Notes under the pieces: generated by a model
Databases searched by the model: none
What the model saw: only the letters and a program-made list of their open reading frames with translations
What the model was told of the DNA's origin: nothing
Shown here: in pieces, positions 11,040 through 23,800 of the stretch
Layout: the number at the start of each line of letters is the position of its first letter
Numbering within the stretch: the first letter of the stretch is position 1
Source: Zerene cesonia
Lineage: Eukaryota > Arthropoda > Insecta > Lepidoptera > Pieridae
DNA: 64,000 nucleotides
Assembly (NCBI RefSeq): GCF_012273895.1
Contig: NC_052104.1
Span: forward strand, 1 to 64,000
Reading direction: 5' to 3'
Position numbers and translations under genes: made by a program

Positions 11040-12215
11040 ATTTACACAGTGTTCTTTGTCTTGCTGTTGGATTTATTAAAATTCATATTTTTGGGTGCTT
11101 TCCATACATTTTTATTTTGCTTTAATAAACAATTACATTTTTATCTCATCCATATATTATTATTCATTATAAATTATTTTTAAAGCATGCAAATCTAGAC
11201 TGGTTTGCATAAAAATAACCGCTTTTAATCAAATTTACGAAAATACGTAAAATCTTTATCCTCGTTATTATTGTATTTTTGTTTTAATAAAGGAAAGAAA
11301 ATTATAGGACAAGAATAGAAATTAATAGATATATTAATTTCTATAATACATATCAATCAAAAAGCGAATTAGAAACTTCACAAATCACAGCACTGACTTT
11401 TACCACAAAACAAAGCTTAAGAACAAACCATTATTAAATCAAAAATATAATAACTAACGGTTATCAATTAAGCAGTTCAGAAATCGAAAGTGAGTTAACG
11501 TTGGTTATGAGAATCTCGTTTCCATTAAACTGGTCTCACCAACCTGTGCTTTATGATATTACGATTAATTTATAATTGCCAGTATTCAATGGATGTTTGA
11601 ATTTATAAAAGGAACGTTAAATGACAGACACATCAACATACAGCCCAAACCGATGAGTTTGTATACATGAATTATTTACGATTCTTCTTTGTATTAACTG
11701 GAAATTAATTTAGGGCCACTGAAAAATAAATGTGTGAATTTTAAAATATAAACTACACTTGAGCGGTAAACTTAAAAAAAACGGGCCAAAGGTTGTTTAT
11801 CCCTGATAGAAAGTAGTAAAGTAATGCATTTTCCTTATCCACCTGCTTTAAAATGACACGAATTGATAGCATGTTTGTCAGCAGAACAATGTCACGACTG
11901 TTCCACAAAATTTAACTACACGATTGGTAAAAGAGTATAGGGTAAGCATATAAGGTATTCTGGTACTAAACCTTCATGGCTTATTAATTCATAAACTATA
12001 ATAGTATGCTATGCAGGTATTGGTTAAAAAATCTGTTAAAATCTATTACACACAATCGTATGCAATGAATGAATTCAAGATGTAATTTACAATGATCAAA
12101 CTTTTCACCCAGGCTCTAGCATGTATAACGCAAAAGTTTATAAAGATATCTATTAACTCCTTTTCGCTATAATATCTGAACACTCCAGGATTATATTTTA
12201 AGACTATTTGCCTAG
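11040..12215. other. AT-rich intergenic DNA, nothing recognised
   Basis: No gene and no repeat with definable ends was seen. Confidence 0.5.
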
Positions 12216-12217
12216 AT

Positions 12218-12447
12218 TTTTTTTTTATGTCATAGTGGGCAACTGAGCTGGTGGTCCGCCTGATGATAAACGATCACTACCATGCCCATGAACATTAGCA
12301 GAAGCTCAGACCTCTGAGAATGCGCTGCCCGCTTTTGAGGGATAAGGGATAAGGAAAGGATTGATGAATGGAAAAAAGGAATGGACTGGGATGGGCTAGG
12401 AGAAGGAAATAGGCCTCCGGATCCCCCACTCACCGTACGAAACACAA
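12218..12447 (-). repeat. Poly(A)-type retroposon, family R1
   Basis: The minus strand reads 'TGTTTCGTACGGTGAGTGG' through 'CATCAGGCGGACCACCAGCT' and 'GTTGCCCACTATGACATA' into a poly(A) run (T run at 12220-12229 on +). It is 5'-truncated relative to the copy at 59946-60285. Small ORFs inside it are by-products. Confidence 0.75.
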
Positions 12448-12449
12448 CA

Positions 12450-13515
12450 TTAGGTAAATATAGACTGCTTTTATTGGGGCACTATCTTTACAAGTTTATT
12501 GATAGAAAACAAACTCCAGACCTATGCAAAAATTCATTTTTGTATATTTATATCAAAATTGAAATAAAAATAAATCACATTCAACATAATAGTACTTAGC
12601 AGCTATTACGTACACAAATTTTACATGGCATATATCCGCTTTCTTTCTATACCAATTGTAATATATCTGAATCATTGAATATAATTGACACAACAAAGCT
12701 AAACTTTCAAGCCATCATCTGCCAGTTTGTACGCTCTAACAATAGAAAAAACTTATTTGAATGTTACATAACCCTGTTACTGTTCTTAATATTATGTTGT
12801 TAAGACCGTGTCCAAAGCTTTTAATCAGTGAAGGCAATAATTACTTAGTTTCTGTGCTTCTCATTAACTTCCTTATCTGTAATTTTGGGTTAGTATGAAA
12901 ATAGGGCTTCTTCTGCTATGGGCTGTGTAATTGTTTAATCGGTTTTTTTTTCAATTTATATACAAAGAGCTGTGTCTCACAGACAATACTACGGTTAACA
13001 TTCCCAATTTCTGCTAATTCGGTTTTTTTACTCTGGTTATTGAACTATTTTATCGGGTGGTGTGGTTGATCTGTGAAAGCGTGACACAGACTGCATTAAT
13101 AATATTAATATTGATTTTTTAATTAGCGATACATTTTTGATGATATCGTGGAACGGGATTTAAATAGATACATCACTATCATACAGTAGCGATTCCGTTA
13201 GGCCGCTCACAAATATGAAATACCATCTTTATAATGTTATCAGCTGACTCAACAGTCCCGTCACGTTAGAAGAGTTTTTATAATCATTCAGTTTTCTTAA
13301 CCTTTTTTACATCATCATGCCCATGAGGCTGTAGTATAATCCACAGCGTCAGATGTCAAATGCCATCGACCTAGGTGATTCGTGATCATGCATTGGATTT
13401 ATATACAATGTTTGGATGAAATGTAATGTAAAAATGTAAAAATTCAAAATGGCGTCAAAAATGGCCGCCCCCATACAAATGCTAAAACGGCCATCTCTTA
13501 TCGGATCCCGCTGAA
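12450..13515. other. Intergenic DNA, nothing recognised
   Basis: No gene seen. The last 120 bases contain 'AAAATGGCGTCAAAAATGGC' and similar, suggesting a repeat that runs into the gap. Confidence 0.45.
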
Positions 13516-14515
13516 NNNNNNNNNNNNNNNNNNNNNNNNNNNNNNNNNNNNNNNNNNNNNNNNNNNNNNNNNNNNNNNNNNNNNNNNNNNNNNNNNNNNN
13601 NNNNNNNNNNNNNNNNNNNNNNNNNNNNNNNNNNNNNNNNNNNNNNNNNNNNNNNNNNNNNNNNNNNNNNNNNNNNNNNNNNNNNNNNNNNNNNNNNNNN
13701 NNNNNNNNNNNNNNNNNNNNNNNNNNNNNNNNNNNNNNNNNNNNNNNNNNNNNNNNNNNNNNNNNNNNNNNNNNNNNNNNNNNNNNNNNNNNNNNNNNNN
13801 NNNNNNNNNNNNNNNNNNNNNNNNNNNNNNNNNNNNNNNNNNNNNNNNNNNNNNNNNNNNNNNNNNNNNNNNNNNNNNNNNNNNNNNNNNNNNNNNNNNN
13901 NNNNNNNNNNNNNNNNNNNNNNNNNNNNNNNNNNNNNNNNNNNNNNNNNNNNNNNNNNNNNNNNNNNNNNNNNNNNNNNNNNNNNNNNNNNNNNNNNNNN
14001 NNNNNNNNNNNNNNNNNNNNNNNNNNNNNNNNNNNNNNNNNNNNNNNNNNNNNNNNNNNNNNNNNNNNNNNNNNNNNNNNNNNNNNNNNNNNNNNNNNNN
14101 NNNNNNNNNNNNNNNNNNNNNNNNNNNNNNNNNNNNNNNNNNNNNNNNNNNNNNNNNNNNNNNNNNNNNNNNNNNNNNNNNNNNNNNNNNNNNNNNNNNN
14201 NNNNNNNNNNNNNNNNNNNNNNNNNNNNNNNNNNNNNNNNNNNNNNNNNNNNNNNNNNNNNNNNNNNNNNNNNNNNNNNNNNNNNNNNNNNNNNNNNNNN
14301 NNNNNNNNNNNNNNNNNNNNNNNNNNNNNNNNNNNNNNNNNNNNNNNNNNNNNNNNNNNNNNNNNNNNNNNNNNNNNNNNNNNNNNNNNNNNNNNNNNNN
14401 NNNNNNNNNNNNNNNNNNNNNNNNNNNNNNNNNNNNNNNNNNNNNNNNNNNNNNNNNNNNNNNNNNNNNNNNNNNNNNNNNNNNNNNNNNNNNNNNNNNN
14501 NNNNNNNNNNNNNNN
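13516..14515. other. Assembly gap (1000 N)
   Basis: Second fixed-size gap of exactly 1000 N. Everything from 14516 onward is continuous sequence. Confidence 0.98.
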
Positions 14516-14954
14516 CCAACCATGGTTATTTAGTAATCTGTGGTAAAACTACATACTTGAACTAACTTAACTGCTCTCAAAAAATGCTGATAATGATGAT
14601 CGAGAAGCTCTTAAAACTTAAAAATATTTTTTCGTATATGTTCAATATATATACAGAATTTCATATGGTTATACCTACATACATATAAATTGAGTAAACA
14701 GTAAGCAATGAGTGTTGCACATTATAATTAAAAAGCATTAAATAACATTACTCGGGTCAGTGCACACTAATTGCATAAACGCATACTGTTGTTACTCAAT
14801 TTTTGACTTATTTATAGTATTGGTATGTACTTTATACGATCGTACAACAATGTTTTTAGATTTGAATATTGCCTTTCTGCCTGCGACTGCAATTGCTTGT
14901 GCTAAAATACCAAATTTTTCAATATATTATACAGAACGATCTACCATTCTTTAT

Positions 14955-15085
14955 CACTACATAGTATAAAACAAAGTCGCTTTCTCCAATGTCCCTATGT
15001 ATGCTTAAATTTTTAAAACTACGCAACGTTTGTTTCACTGACTAACGCTAAGCCCCGGCCTCGCCCGTGGTTGTACCAATATAGC
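14955..15085 (+). mobile_element. Helitron-like element, family H2, 5' part
   Basis: Starts TCACTACATAGTATAAAACA after A and continues 'AAGTCGCTTTCTCC', 'GTCCCTATGTATGCTTAAAT'. The 3' end is diverged or replaced by a 'CCCCGGCCTCGCCCGTGG' block. Confidence 0.5.
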
Positions 15086-15280
15086 TTGAAGCACTCGGGG
15101 ACCACCTATATTTTATGGAATTGCAGGAACAATAAATTTAAATTTGACTCACTATTTCATAATTAATTAATACGATTGATGAATTTATAGTGTTTTATTA
15201 TATTTCATACAAGTCACAAGTCAGTGATGACTGTAAAATAATAGTAAATTTAAAACAAATTAGGATAATGAACTACTTTA

Positions 15281-15428
15281 TCTACACTAATATATAAAGC
15301 TGAAGAGTTTGTTTGAACGCACTAATCTGAGGAACTACTGGTCCGATCTGGAAAATTCTTTCAGTGTTAGATAGCCCCTTTATTGAGGAAGGCTATAGCC
15401 TATATATGTACCACGGGCGAAGCTGGGC
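15281..15428 (+). mobile_element. Helitron-like element, family H3, 3' end eroded
   Basis: Begins TCTACACTAATATATAAAGC after A. It shares 'GAACGCACTAATCTGAGGAA' and 'TTTCAGTGTTAGATAGCCCC' with the copies at 25410, 29417 and 42966. The terminal CTAG is absent. Confidence 0.55.
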
Positions 15429-15792
15429 GAAGTTTATTATAATTAGTACGATAGTTACACTGTACAGGAACATTCTTATACCTTGTGGGAGTCAAGCGAT
15501 CGCATCCATATAATACCATTATTTCCGCTAGCTATTATTAAATAATCATAATGAATTGTGTTCATTGGCCTCCGTTCGCATTTTATGAAGATTTTGAAAC
15601 GATAACTGTTTATTCTCTTACTTGATAGAATATTGTGATAAAGCTTATGTTTGTTGATGATAATTTCAACTGTTAGATTGAATGCATTAGGGACTTGGGT
15701 TGATTTATTGTGTTAGTTCGTATGCTAGTTAAGGTAGAGGCATTACTCGTGTGGTTACACATACTAATAGGACCAGACTCTTTATAGCTTTA

Positions 15793-15998
15793 CTAGCTGC
15801 GCCCCGCGGTTTCGCCTGCGTAAGTCCGTATCCCGTAGGAATATCGCGGTAAGTTGCCTATATGTTATTCCAGTTGTCCAGCTGTCTACATACCAAATTT
15901 CATTGCAATCGGTTCAGTAGTTTTTGTGTGAAAGAGCAACAAACACACACATACACATCCTAACAAACTTTCGCATTTACAATATTAGCAGGATAGGA
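15793..15998 (-). mobile_element. Complete Helitron-like element, family H1
   Basis: On the minus strand it begins TCCTATCCTGCTAATATTG after A and ends GGGGCGCAGCTAG before T. It carries the conserved 'CGATTGCAATGAAATTTGG' and 'CCTACGGGATACGGACTTA' blocks. Confidence 0.7.
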
Positions 15999-16084
15999 TT
16001 TTCTTCTACATTGATTAACAAATACTTCTCTCCATGAACACTCCTTTTTATGAACTGAAACTAGATCAAACACATATTTTTTAT

Positions 16085-16246
16085 TAGAAATTAAAGACTT
16101 TTTAACGGATTTTAGACGCGATTTATTCATTTTAATTTTATTCATTAATTTTACTTTAGTATTCATTATATTTACTTAATAAGTGTTCGAAACGTCATGT
16201 TACTAATATAATCGCGTTTAAAATCCGTTAAAGTCTTTAATTTCTA
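16085..16246. mobile_element. MITE with about 38-bp terminal inverted repeats
   Basis: Left arm TAGAAATTAAAGACTTTTTA and right arm (reverse complement) TAGAAATTAAAGACTTTAAC stay paired for about 38 bp, with one 2-nt indel and one mismatch. A flanking TA on each side fits a Tc1/mariner-type TA target duplication. The 162-bp element has no coding capacity. Single arms of the same sequence lie near 10940-10985 and 54523-54540. Confidence 0.7.
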
Positions 16247-16951
16247 AAAATATAATACTAGCGTATAATCAAAAACAACAAAAACACTTTAGATCAAAGA
16301 TTTGTAGTAAAATTTTAGAAACATCGGTACTCTTATTTAAGAATAATCTAGGATAACAGAGTTTCATTGCAGAAACTTCGCCGTCGTTTATTCCAGCGAG
16401 ACCTCTATTAAGCGCCGTTAAACCACCATCTGTCATACTCCATTGAATGATCAATAATTTATGTACACTAGTCAGTGCGCACGACTTTACTCGTCGAATG
16501 ATAGTGAAAATTCATAAGAAACCTATAATTTCAACATGTACAATAGGTGAAGATATTTTATACATTGACAGGACGGACAAAAATAAAACGGATGACGTGA
16601 ACGTTTTTAAATTTTGTTATTATTAGTTTATTAAATCAATCCCTCATAATCCATACTCGATAGATATTGAAAAATAAATAAAAGATCTAAATAATGGACA
16701 TTATTAAAACCATTCATAAACCCCCCTAAAAATCTACTATCCATCACGTATTCACGAACCAAAACAATTACTTAATTAGGCACTAAAAAACATAACTCTC
16801 TTCTAGCGCAGTCGGATAATTGAAGACGCTTGACATACCAGATAGTGACATGTACCGGTGTGCCAGATAAAACAGAATAAGCAATTAATGGCTGAAGGCA
16901 CGCGATGTACTGCTATTCTGATTATGGCGCTCGCGGATGATTGTAAACATG

Positions 16952-17001
16952 AACTCAAACTCAACCTCATACTCAAACTCAAACTCAAACTTAAACTCAA
17001 T
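16952..17001. repeat. (AACTCA)n hexanucleotide tandem repeat
   Basis: About eight degenerate copies of AACTCA/AACTTA. On the minus strand this gives a Leu-Ser repeat ORF that is not a real gene. Confidence 0.85.
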
Positions 17002-17738
17002 ATCAAGCTAATAGTTTAGCTTTTATATTAAAAAGCAACTTTAACGAGTTTCGTTTCTTTCAATTTAAGAAATTAAGAATAATGTAAGAAAACTTACACT
17101 CGAAAAAGTTTTTATTAACGCGCTTGTATTAGATTCACTTCTAAAGGAGACTCGATATTGACCCACCTTAAACAGACAGAATTAATTCAAACTCTCCACA
17201 CCTATCAAGGATGGACAATACGTTTATTAAATAAGCTTATTTCATTATCCTAATTAGGACCATCAAGGTAAAATAATTTCCTTACGTATACATTGAATAA
17301 ATAATAGTTTAAAAAAACTAAAAAACACGCTTTAACAAAAATCATATTTTGCAAATTAAAAAATGGATTAATTTTATCAAATTAGTGTATTGTCATCGGT
17401 CCTCAATAAATCTACAAAGTTTGAACGAAATCTGACCGTTTAAAGTGGGTCAAAATCGCGCCCAAAGGAGTCGGTTACAAACAAACATACAGGTGAAGCT
17501 AATAAAAAGCGTGTAAAAAGAGCAAGCGAGATATTTTATTTCATTTTACCCGCGATTTTTTTTTTCTATTCTAATATCTGTGTGTTCCATGATAACTAAA
17601 CCAATTCTTAATTCAAAACTGGCAATATGTAATTTATAAGCTGATTGAGAATCATGTGATCAGTTCATTTGTTTCACTTTGAAGTAGTTTTTAAGAGAAT
17701 TTATTGCAAAGAGTTATAGTTATTATTATTGTCCACAG

Positions 17739-17880
17739 GTTTGAACCACGGGGAAAAATGAAAGTGACTGTTTCGCGGACATATTGTGTGTAAGTGTTGT
17801 GCTTAACTGAGTGTGCAAAAGAGTGATCATGCGCGCCATCATACTGTCTGTGCTTCTGGGCACACTTGGAGTTATTGAGT
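17739..17880 (+). CDS. Cadherin coding exon 1: 5' UTR end, start codon, signal peptide
   Basis: The exon follows a GTCCACAG acceptor, so an upstream non-coding exon exists. The ATG at 17829 starts MRAIILSVLLGTLGVIE, a hydrophobic signal peptide. It is preferred because the other upstream ATG (17758) opens only an 11-codon uORF ending at 17793. The donor is T|GTAAGT. Confidence 0.88.
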
Positions 17881-20800
17881 GTAAGTATTTTTTATAATAA
17901 TTATATCGAAATAGATAGATCTCGCGTAGTACTTAGATAAAACGTTTTTATCCAAACTATTGTCTGTTTTTACGTGAAAGTGTAACAAACACTCACAAAT
18001 AAAGTTAATAATATTAGTGAGAGCTCCATTGTAGGAGTCAAGCACGCTTCGGCATGAATTGATCAGCTCGCTCATCCCCACGGAAGATCAGCGTGAAATA
18101 GTAGCATGCTTATCATACCGCGCACCTGTGCTGGTGGTTCGCCTGATGGTAAGCGATCACCACCGCCCATGAACATTCGCAGAGGCTCAGACCTCTGCAA
18201 ATGCGTTGCCCGCTTTTAAGGGGCAAGGGATAAGTAAATGATTGATGACTGAGGGGTGAAGGGTGTGGGGTAAGGAAAAGGAAATGGGCGTCCGGCGCCC
18301 CCACTCACCGTACGGAACACAATAGCATGCTATTATTTCACGCCGGTGTTCTGTGAAACCACATAATTTGATAAGTTAAGCCTGGAAGGAAAGTAGTTAA
18401 GAACCTGTCATCTAGAATACCTATTTATCTAGCTATTAATCCAGTCGTCTGTATGCCCCCTATCAAAATCGGTCCATCAGTTTCAAACCCCTCACTATCA
18501 ATCAGACATATATATTTCTATCAATTAATTTACTTTATAGATGCCCTACTATGCAATTGTAATAGAAAGACACCAAATTAAATAATTTTGTCTACTTTAT
18601 ATAAAAAAAACCTTCTTTTGATATCATAAACAGACTTTGCATTTGTATTTATCTCTATTCCTATACAAATAAAGTGATATTTTTCTCCGTCACAAACTTC
18701 TACTTAACTTACTTTTTTGTACAGCACTTAACACTGAACATAAGTCACGCAACGCGAACTGATATCATTAAGTTGAATTTGGTCTCACTTAACCTCAAGT
18801 TCACAGAACTTTCACACTTTCTTTACAGAGAATAAATATTGATATTGCACCCACGAAGTGTTATATAATTTATATAATTGTTATTGGTGCAATTATTTTA
18901 AAAACATTATTATATTTTTTAGCATATTATGTATTAAGTAATTTAGGATACCAAGCCCAAGGGGTAAAACGGGACTTTATTATTATGACTTCGTTTTCCG
19001 TCTGTTCGTCATTCAATCACCAGGCTGAGTGGCACCATTGAAATTTCCATAAATAAAGTAATTCTGTTACCGCTATAATAATAAATAATATAAAATCGAG
19101 GCAAAGCAAACGTTGGCACGGTCACTAATTGGATGGGTGACCAAATTTTTATGCCGTTGCTAATTTGTACGAAGAAATCCTTGGTGTCATGAGACCGACT
19201 AGCTTTTGACCAAGTTTTTAGTAATATTTATCAAACTTACATTTAACTTTCCCCTGAAATGGATTAAAATGTATTAATGGCAATTTTATTATAAAGTAAA
19301 ATAAAACAACATATGAACTAAATGCAATTACAACATATTTAGAATCTTTATAGTTATCACAGGTACAAGAATTATCTTTGTTTTTTGCATTCGAATAAAT
19401 TGTATTAATTTAACATAATTGTTTATGTTATAATAATATGTATACGTAAAATTACATTATGAATAAAATGTTTTTAAAATACGGAAATAATAATTGCGTT
19501 GTTTAATTGTTAAATTAAATACGAGAATTCACGGCAAAGTCATTATACACAGATACTCGTGGTTACGTCGCAACTAGCATAATCCGCATTTATAGCAGCG
19601 AAACTTTAAGCAAACGCCACTGCGAGATGTTATTAAATTATAAACACATAAAAGTTAATTTCGTGACATTAAACACTCGAAAATTAACATACACAGCTGC
19701 ATAATGCAAGATCTGCCAAGAAATTCATAAGTACTCTAATTATGGTCAAAAGTTCACGCCTTTCCAACTTTCTCCATAGCGGAACTTATTTGAAGAAAAA
19801 TGATTTGTTTTGTGATAATCTGAGATGCTTTGTTCAAAGATTTTATGAGGTAATTGTGGTGTAGCGTGACATTGTGAGGCACTGTTATGGGTAGCCTTGA
19901 TAGCATCGTATGGCTTGTGGGAATGTGAGTGATGACTGATAGTCTTTGTGATAATATTTTAATGTCAATGAACGTCTTCACGTATCCATGTTATCTAGAA
20001 CGAATAGGCTGTTTTGGTCTCGAAATTCTAACACCTATTTATATAAATAGGTCTTATTCTATCAATGGTAAAAATAACTGTAGCAATTTAATCGGTATCC
20101 CACAAGGATATATCCTAGTCCCAAAGTTATTCCTTATATTCATCAATCATCATATCAGAAAAAGTGCGAATTACGATTTATTTATATTTTAAATTAGATG
20201 ATATAAACCGTGTGTTCGTCCCCATTCCGCCATATCTCACGGCACCACTTTGTAGAGCGAAACAGATCTCAATCGTAATGACAACGTGCAGCCTACATCC
20301 ATCTGTCGCAGTGAAATTCATTAATTAGCCGTAATGCCTGGCACAAACGTGTTATTACAATTTTATGTGCCGTTTTACTGTACCTTTAAATATCGTTAAC
20401 TGTACGCTAGATTTTATTGCAAGATTAGTTTTATTGCATTCTCTAAGTGGTTTGTAATTATTTTCGATTTTAATATTTGATTAGATCAATATATGTATAC
20501 GTACTCGTTATAGGCCAAAGTTCATTGGTCTACTTAGATCTTGCCTTTAATCCTCGGGGAGGGCAATAGAATACTTTATTTTAATTTCTGCATAACATAT
20601 TATGCCATAACTGTCAGTCACCCCCAGCCTGGAGATAGAAGTCGTATTTTAATTATGCCTGCAGGCTTGACGTTTATTGCGTAATTTGAGTTAAAAATCA
20701 TAATGATTGTACTTATAATAATAATGTACTGACATATAAAGAGCTTCAAAAAATATGGATGTGCTTATATGCGCTTACATTTTTTAAATTAATTTTTGTA

Positions 20801-23800
20801 GTTTTACAAATCATGATCATAGTGTAAACCTTTTCGAAACATCCATTTTCTTTCTATTAAATAATAATCATAGAATTTGCAATAATGAAGCGATTGATTG
20901 ATTAAATACAGGATATGTTGGTTTCTATTTAAGCGTACAGTTGTTTTTGAGGATGAAGTATTATGTTTTGATTGCCATTTCCTGGCAAACTGGATTTTAT
21001 CACTAATACTTATTAGTTATCGAAATTATCAATAATCATTGTGTAATGATTGTTGTTATTTAACTTAAATCTTAGTATCTGTCTGGTGTGCTAATAGTGT
21101 ATGGGGTAGATTTGTTGTTTTTTTAATAAAACTATGTTAAGAACCACTTAAAACAAAAAGAGTATCTTCTAGTACTATCATGTTTTTAGATCTTCGATAT
21201 CGAGTTTAGTTTAGTCACTAATAAATGTAAATAATTTATTTTCTTTGAATTTTTTATTTATTTATTTACGAATTAATCTACAATCAATCAATATGATAAA
21301 ATAGTATATTAAATACATTCTTCTTTTAATTAAGGTACTATCTATTACTACGTCATCGAAAACATCCTTTTTAACTAACATTATTTCACATCATCGCATT
21401 TTCCAAAATATTTGCAAATTTCGGTCATCTATCTCCAACTAATCAATCAAACACAAAAATTAAGCATTTCTTTTAGGTTTTATGTGGAATCGATTAACTC
21501 AAAGGCGAAAAGAATACATAACTCGAAATAAATAAAAATTATGTCACAATTGATTATACAAATAACTACGTTGAGGGTATCGCCGAACTAATCCGTGCGA
21601 ATAATGAGCTAAACAATTTCACTCCATAGATTTCTAAGCCATATAATTAATTGAAGAAACCGCGTGTCATTTAACACAAATAGTTTAACATTTGCCACCT
21701 TACGTAATTGTAATAAGGCTTAATTTGTTTTCAATAAAAGCTCTACTTATACATAGCTAGACGTAAGTCAACTTTGCTGCATCGCCATAGAGTTTAAAAT
21801 TGGTATTTCAAATAACATTCAAGATCTGTTCACTTGTCATTTGAAATAGGACTTTAAATGCATGTAGATAAGATAGAAACTGGCTTAAAAGCGTAGCCAA
21901 AAGTCGATCGTGGGATGTTCCAAAGGCATTTTTCTCATACATTGTATTGCAATTTCTTTGTTTGTCTGTGGAAACACGTCCGGAAAATAATTACATCTTT
22001 GTGGGGTATGACACTTTCATTATTTGATTTACGCCTGCTTTGTGTGTTTGAACGATTGGACGATTTCAAAGATATCAGTGGCATACTTACGGATCGTTTT
22101 GGAAACTGTGAAGATAAGAGTATATGTTATTATAATCATCATCATCATCAGCCCATATATGTTCCCACTGCTGGGACACAGGCCTCCTATGAGGGTTCAG
22201 GCCGTAATCCACCTCGCTGGCCAAGTGCGAGTTGGCTGATGTCACATGCCGTCGAACTTTTTTTTTTTTAATTCTTGGACATGCCGGTTTCCTCACGATG
22301 TTTTCCTTCACCGTTTAAGCAGTGGTGATGTTTTCCCCATGCGCAGATAAATTGAAAAATCTATTTATTTCCTGCGCGCTCCCCCGGTCTCGAACCCCGA
22401 CTTATCGATTTTGAAGTCCGAGGTTCTCACCACTGAGCCACCACTGCTTGCTTGTTATTATAATACTAATAAGAATAAATTATGTATCCCTATTTTTCAT
22501 ATTCAGTTAATTTCGCAAAAGTGTAACTGAATTGGAAATTTTGAAACATGATTTAGGCTTTTAGAGTCACGCGGACGCCATGCTGGCCGTAGTGCTGACA
22601 GCTAAAACGTATGAACCCATTATGAACTTCTGTGAAGCATTTTAGAATAACGCGTAGACGTATCAGCGTGTGTGTAACATAGTATCATAAAACTCAAGTA
22701 GTAAACTTGTACTTTTTTTTTTAATTTTGCATTTTTTACTTCTGAAAAATTGATCGCTTATTCAATTCGCATATTGAATACACACGCACACATACATATG
22801 TATTATTTAAGGACTAATGACATCCAATGATATAAATCGCGATTGAATTAATAATTAATCAGCCATTGAGCACATTGATATAGCTTAGTAGCTGTGGCGC
22901 GCGGTTTCACTCGCGGACGAACGAGCAAACAAAATCAAGTATTTCTATAGCTTGTATTATTCTGTTACATAAGCTACATAAGTGCGAAGTTTCATCGAAA
23001 TCCGTTCAGTTTATTCGTGAAAGAGACAAACATACATACATCCATGCTAAAAAACTAGCTAGAATTATTGGGTTTACATTTACGCTACATAATAATATGT
23101 AAATTTTTCGTTTTTGTTCTAAATTCTACTCAAGCATAAATTAATATACAATTTATGAACGGTAAATGCATGGAATGTTGTGTTATGTTATCCGTGGTTG
23201 TGTGAACTGTTTTTTTTAAATTATTATTATTATCCTACTAATATTATATACGCGAAAGTTTGTAAGTACGGATGGATGTTTGTTAGTCTTTCCCGCAAAA
23301 TCTGAACCGATTGGAATAGCACAAAGGCAACTTTTTATCCCGATATTCCTACGGGATGGAGACTTACGCGGGTGAAAGTGGTATTTTTATAAATGAAACG
23401 AAACTAAAGTAGCTGCATTTTATCTGATTTTAAGGAGAAACAAAACTTTCTTGTCAGCTCTCTGATAAAAACTTGAGTAGACGGTATCTGATTATGTAAT
23501 ATGACGATACTCTCTTCTTAAAGCTTTTTTGAATGTTGAATATAATCTAGATTTTCGGCTGCGGCAATGCTCTTGCAGATAAATAAAACGGTCCTGGGGT
23601 TTTATCCGTAAAAGCTTCCGTTCCTGTAGGATTTCCGAGATAAAAAGTATCACAGGATAGTTTCAAACTATCTTTATAACAAATTTCATCTAAATAAGTT
23701 AAATGGTTTAGGCGTAAAGAACACACGACAAACAAACGCCTATTTTGATGTATGAATCATGAACGCCTAATAAATAATTATACAAGACTTACTATTGTGT

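Noticed and set aside
12230..12599. Overlapping short ORFs on both strands
   Set aside because: They fall in or across an R1 retroposon copy.
13482..14523. Minus-strand ORFs of about 340 codons
   Set aside because: Made of gap N; only a few real codons at each end.
16803..17006. Leu-Ser repeat ORF on minus
   Set aside because: Produced by the (AACTCA)n tandem repeat.
22381..22445. tRNA-like sequence on minus
   Set aside because: It has A and B boxes but is fused to a SINE body with a triplet-repeat tail, so it is the SINE head and not a functional tRNA gene.
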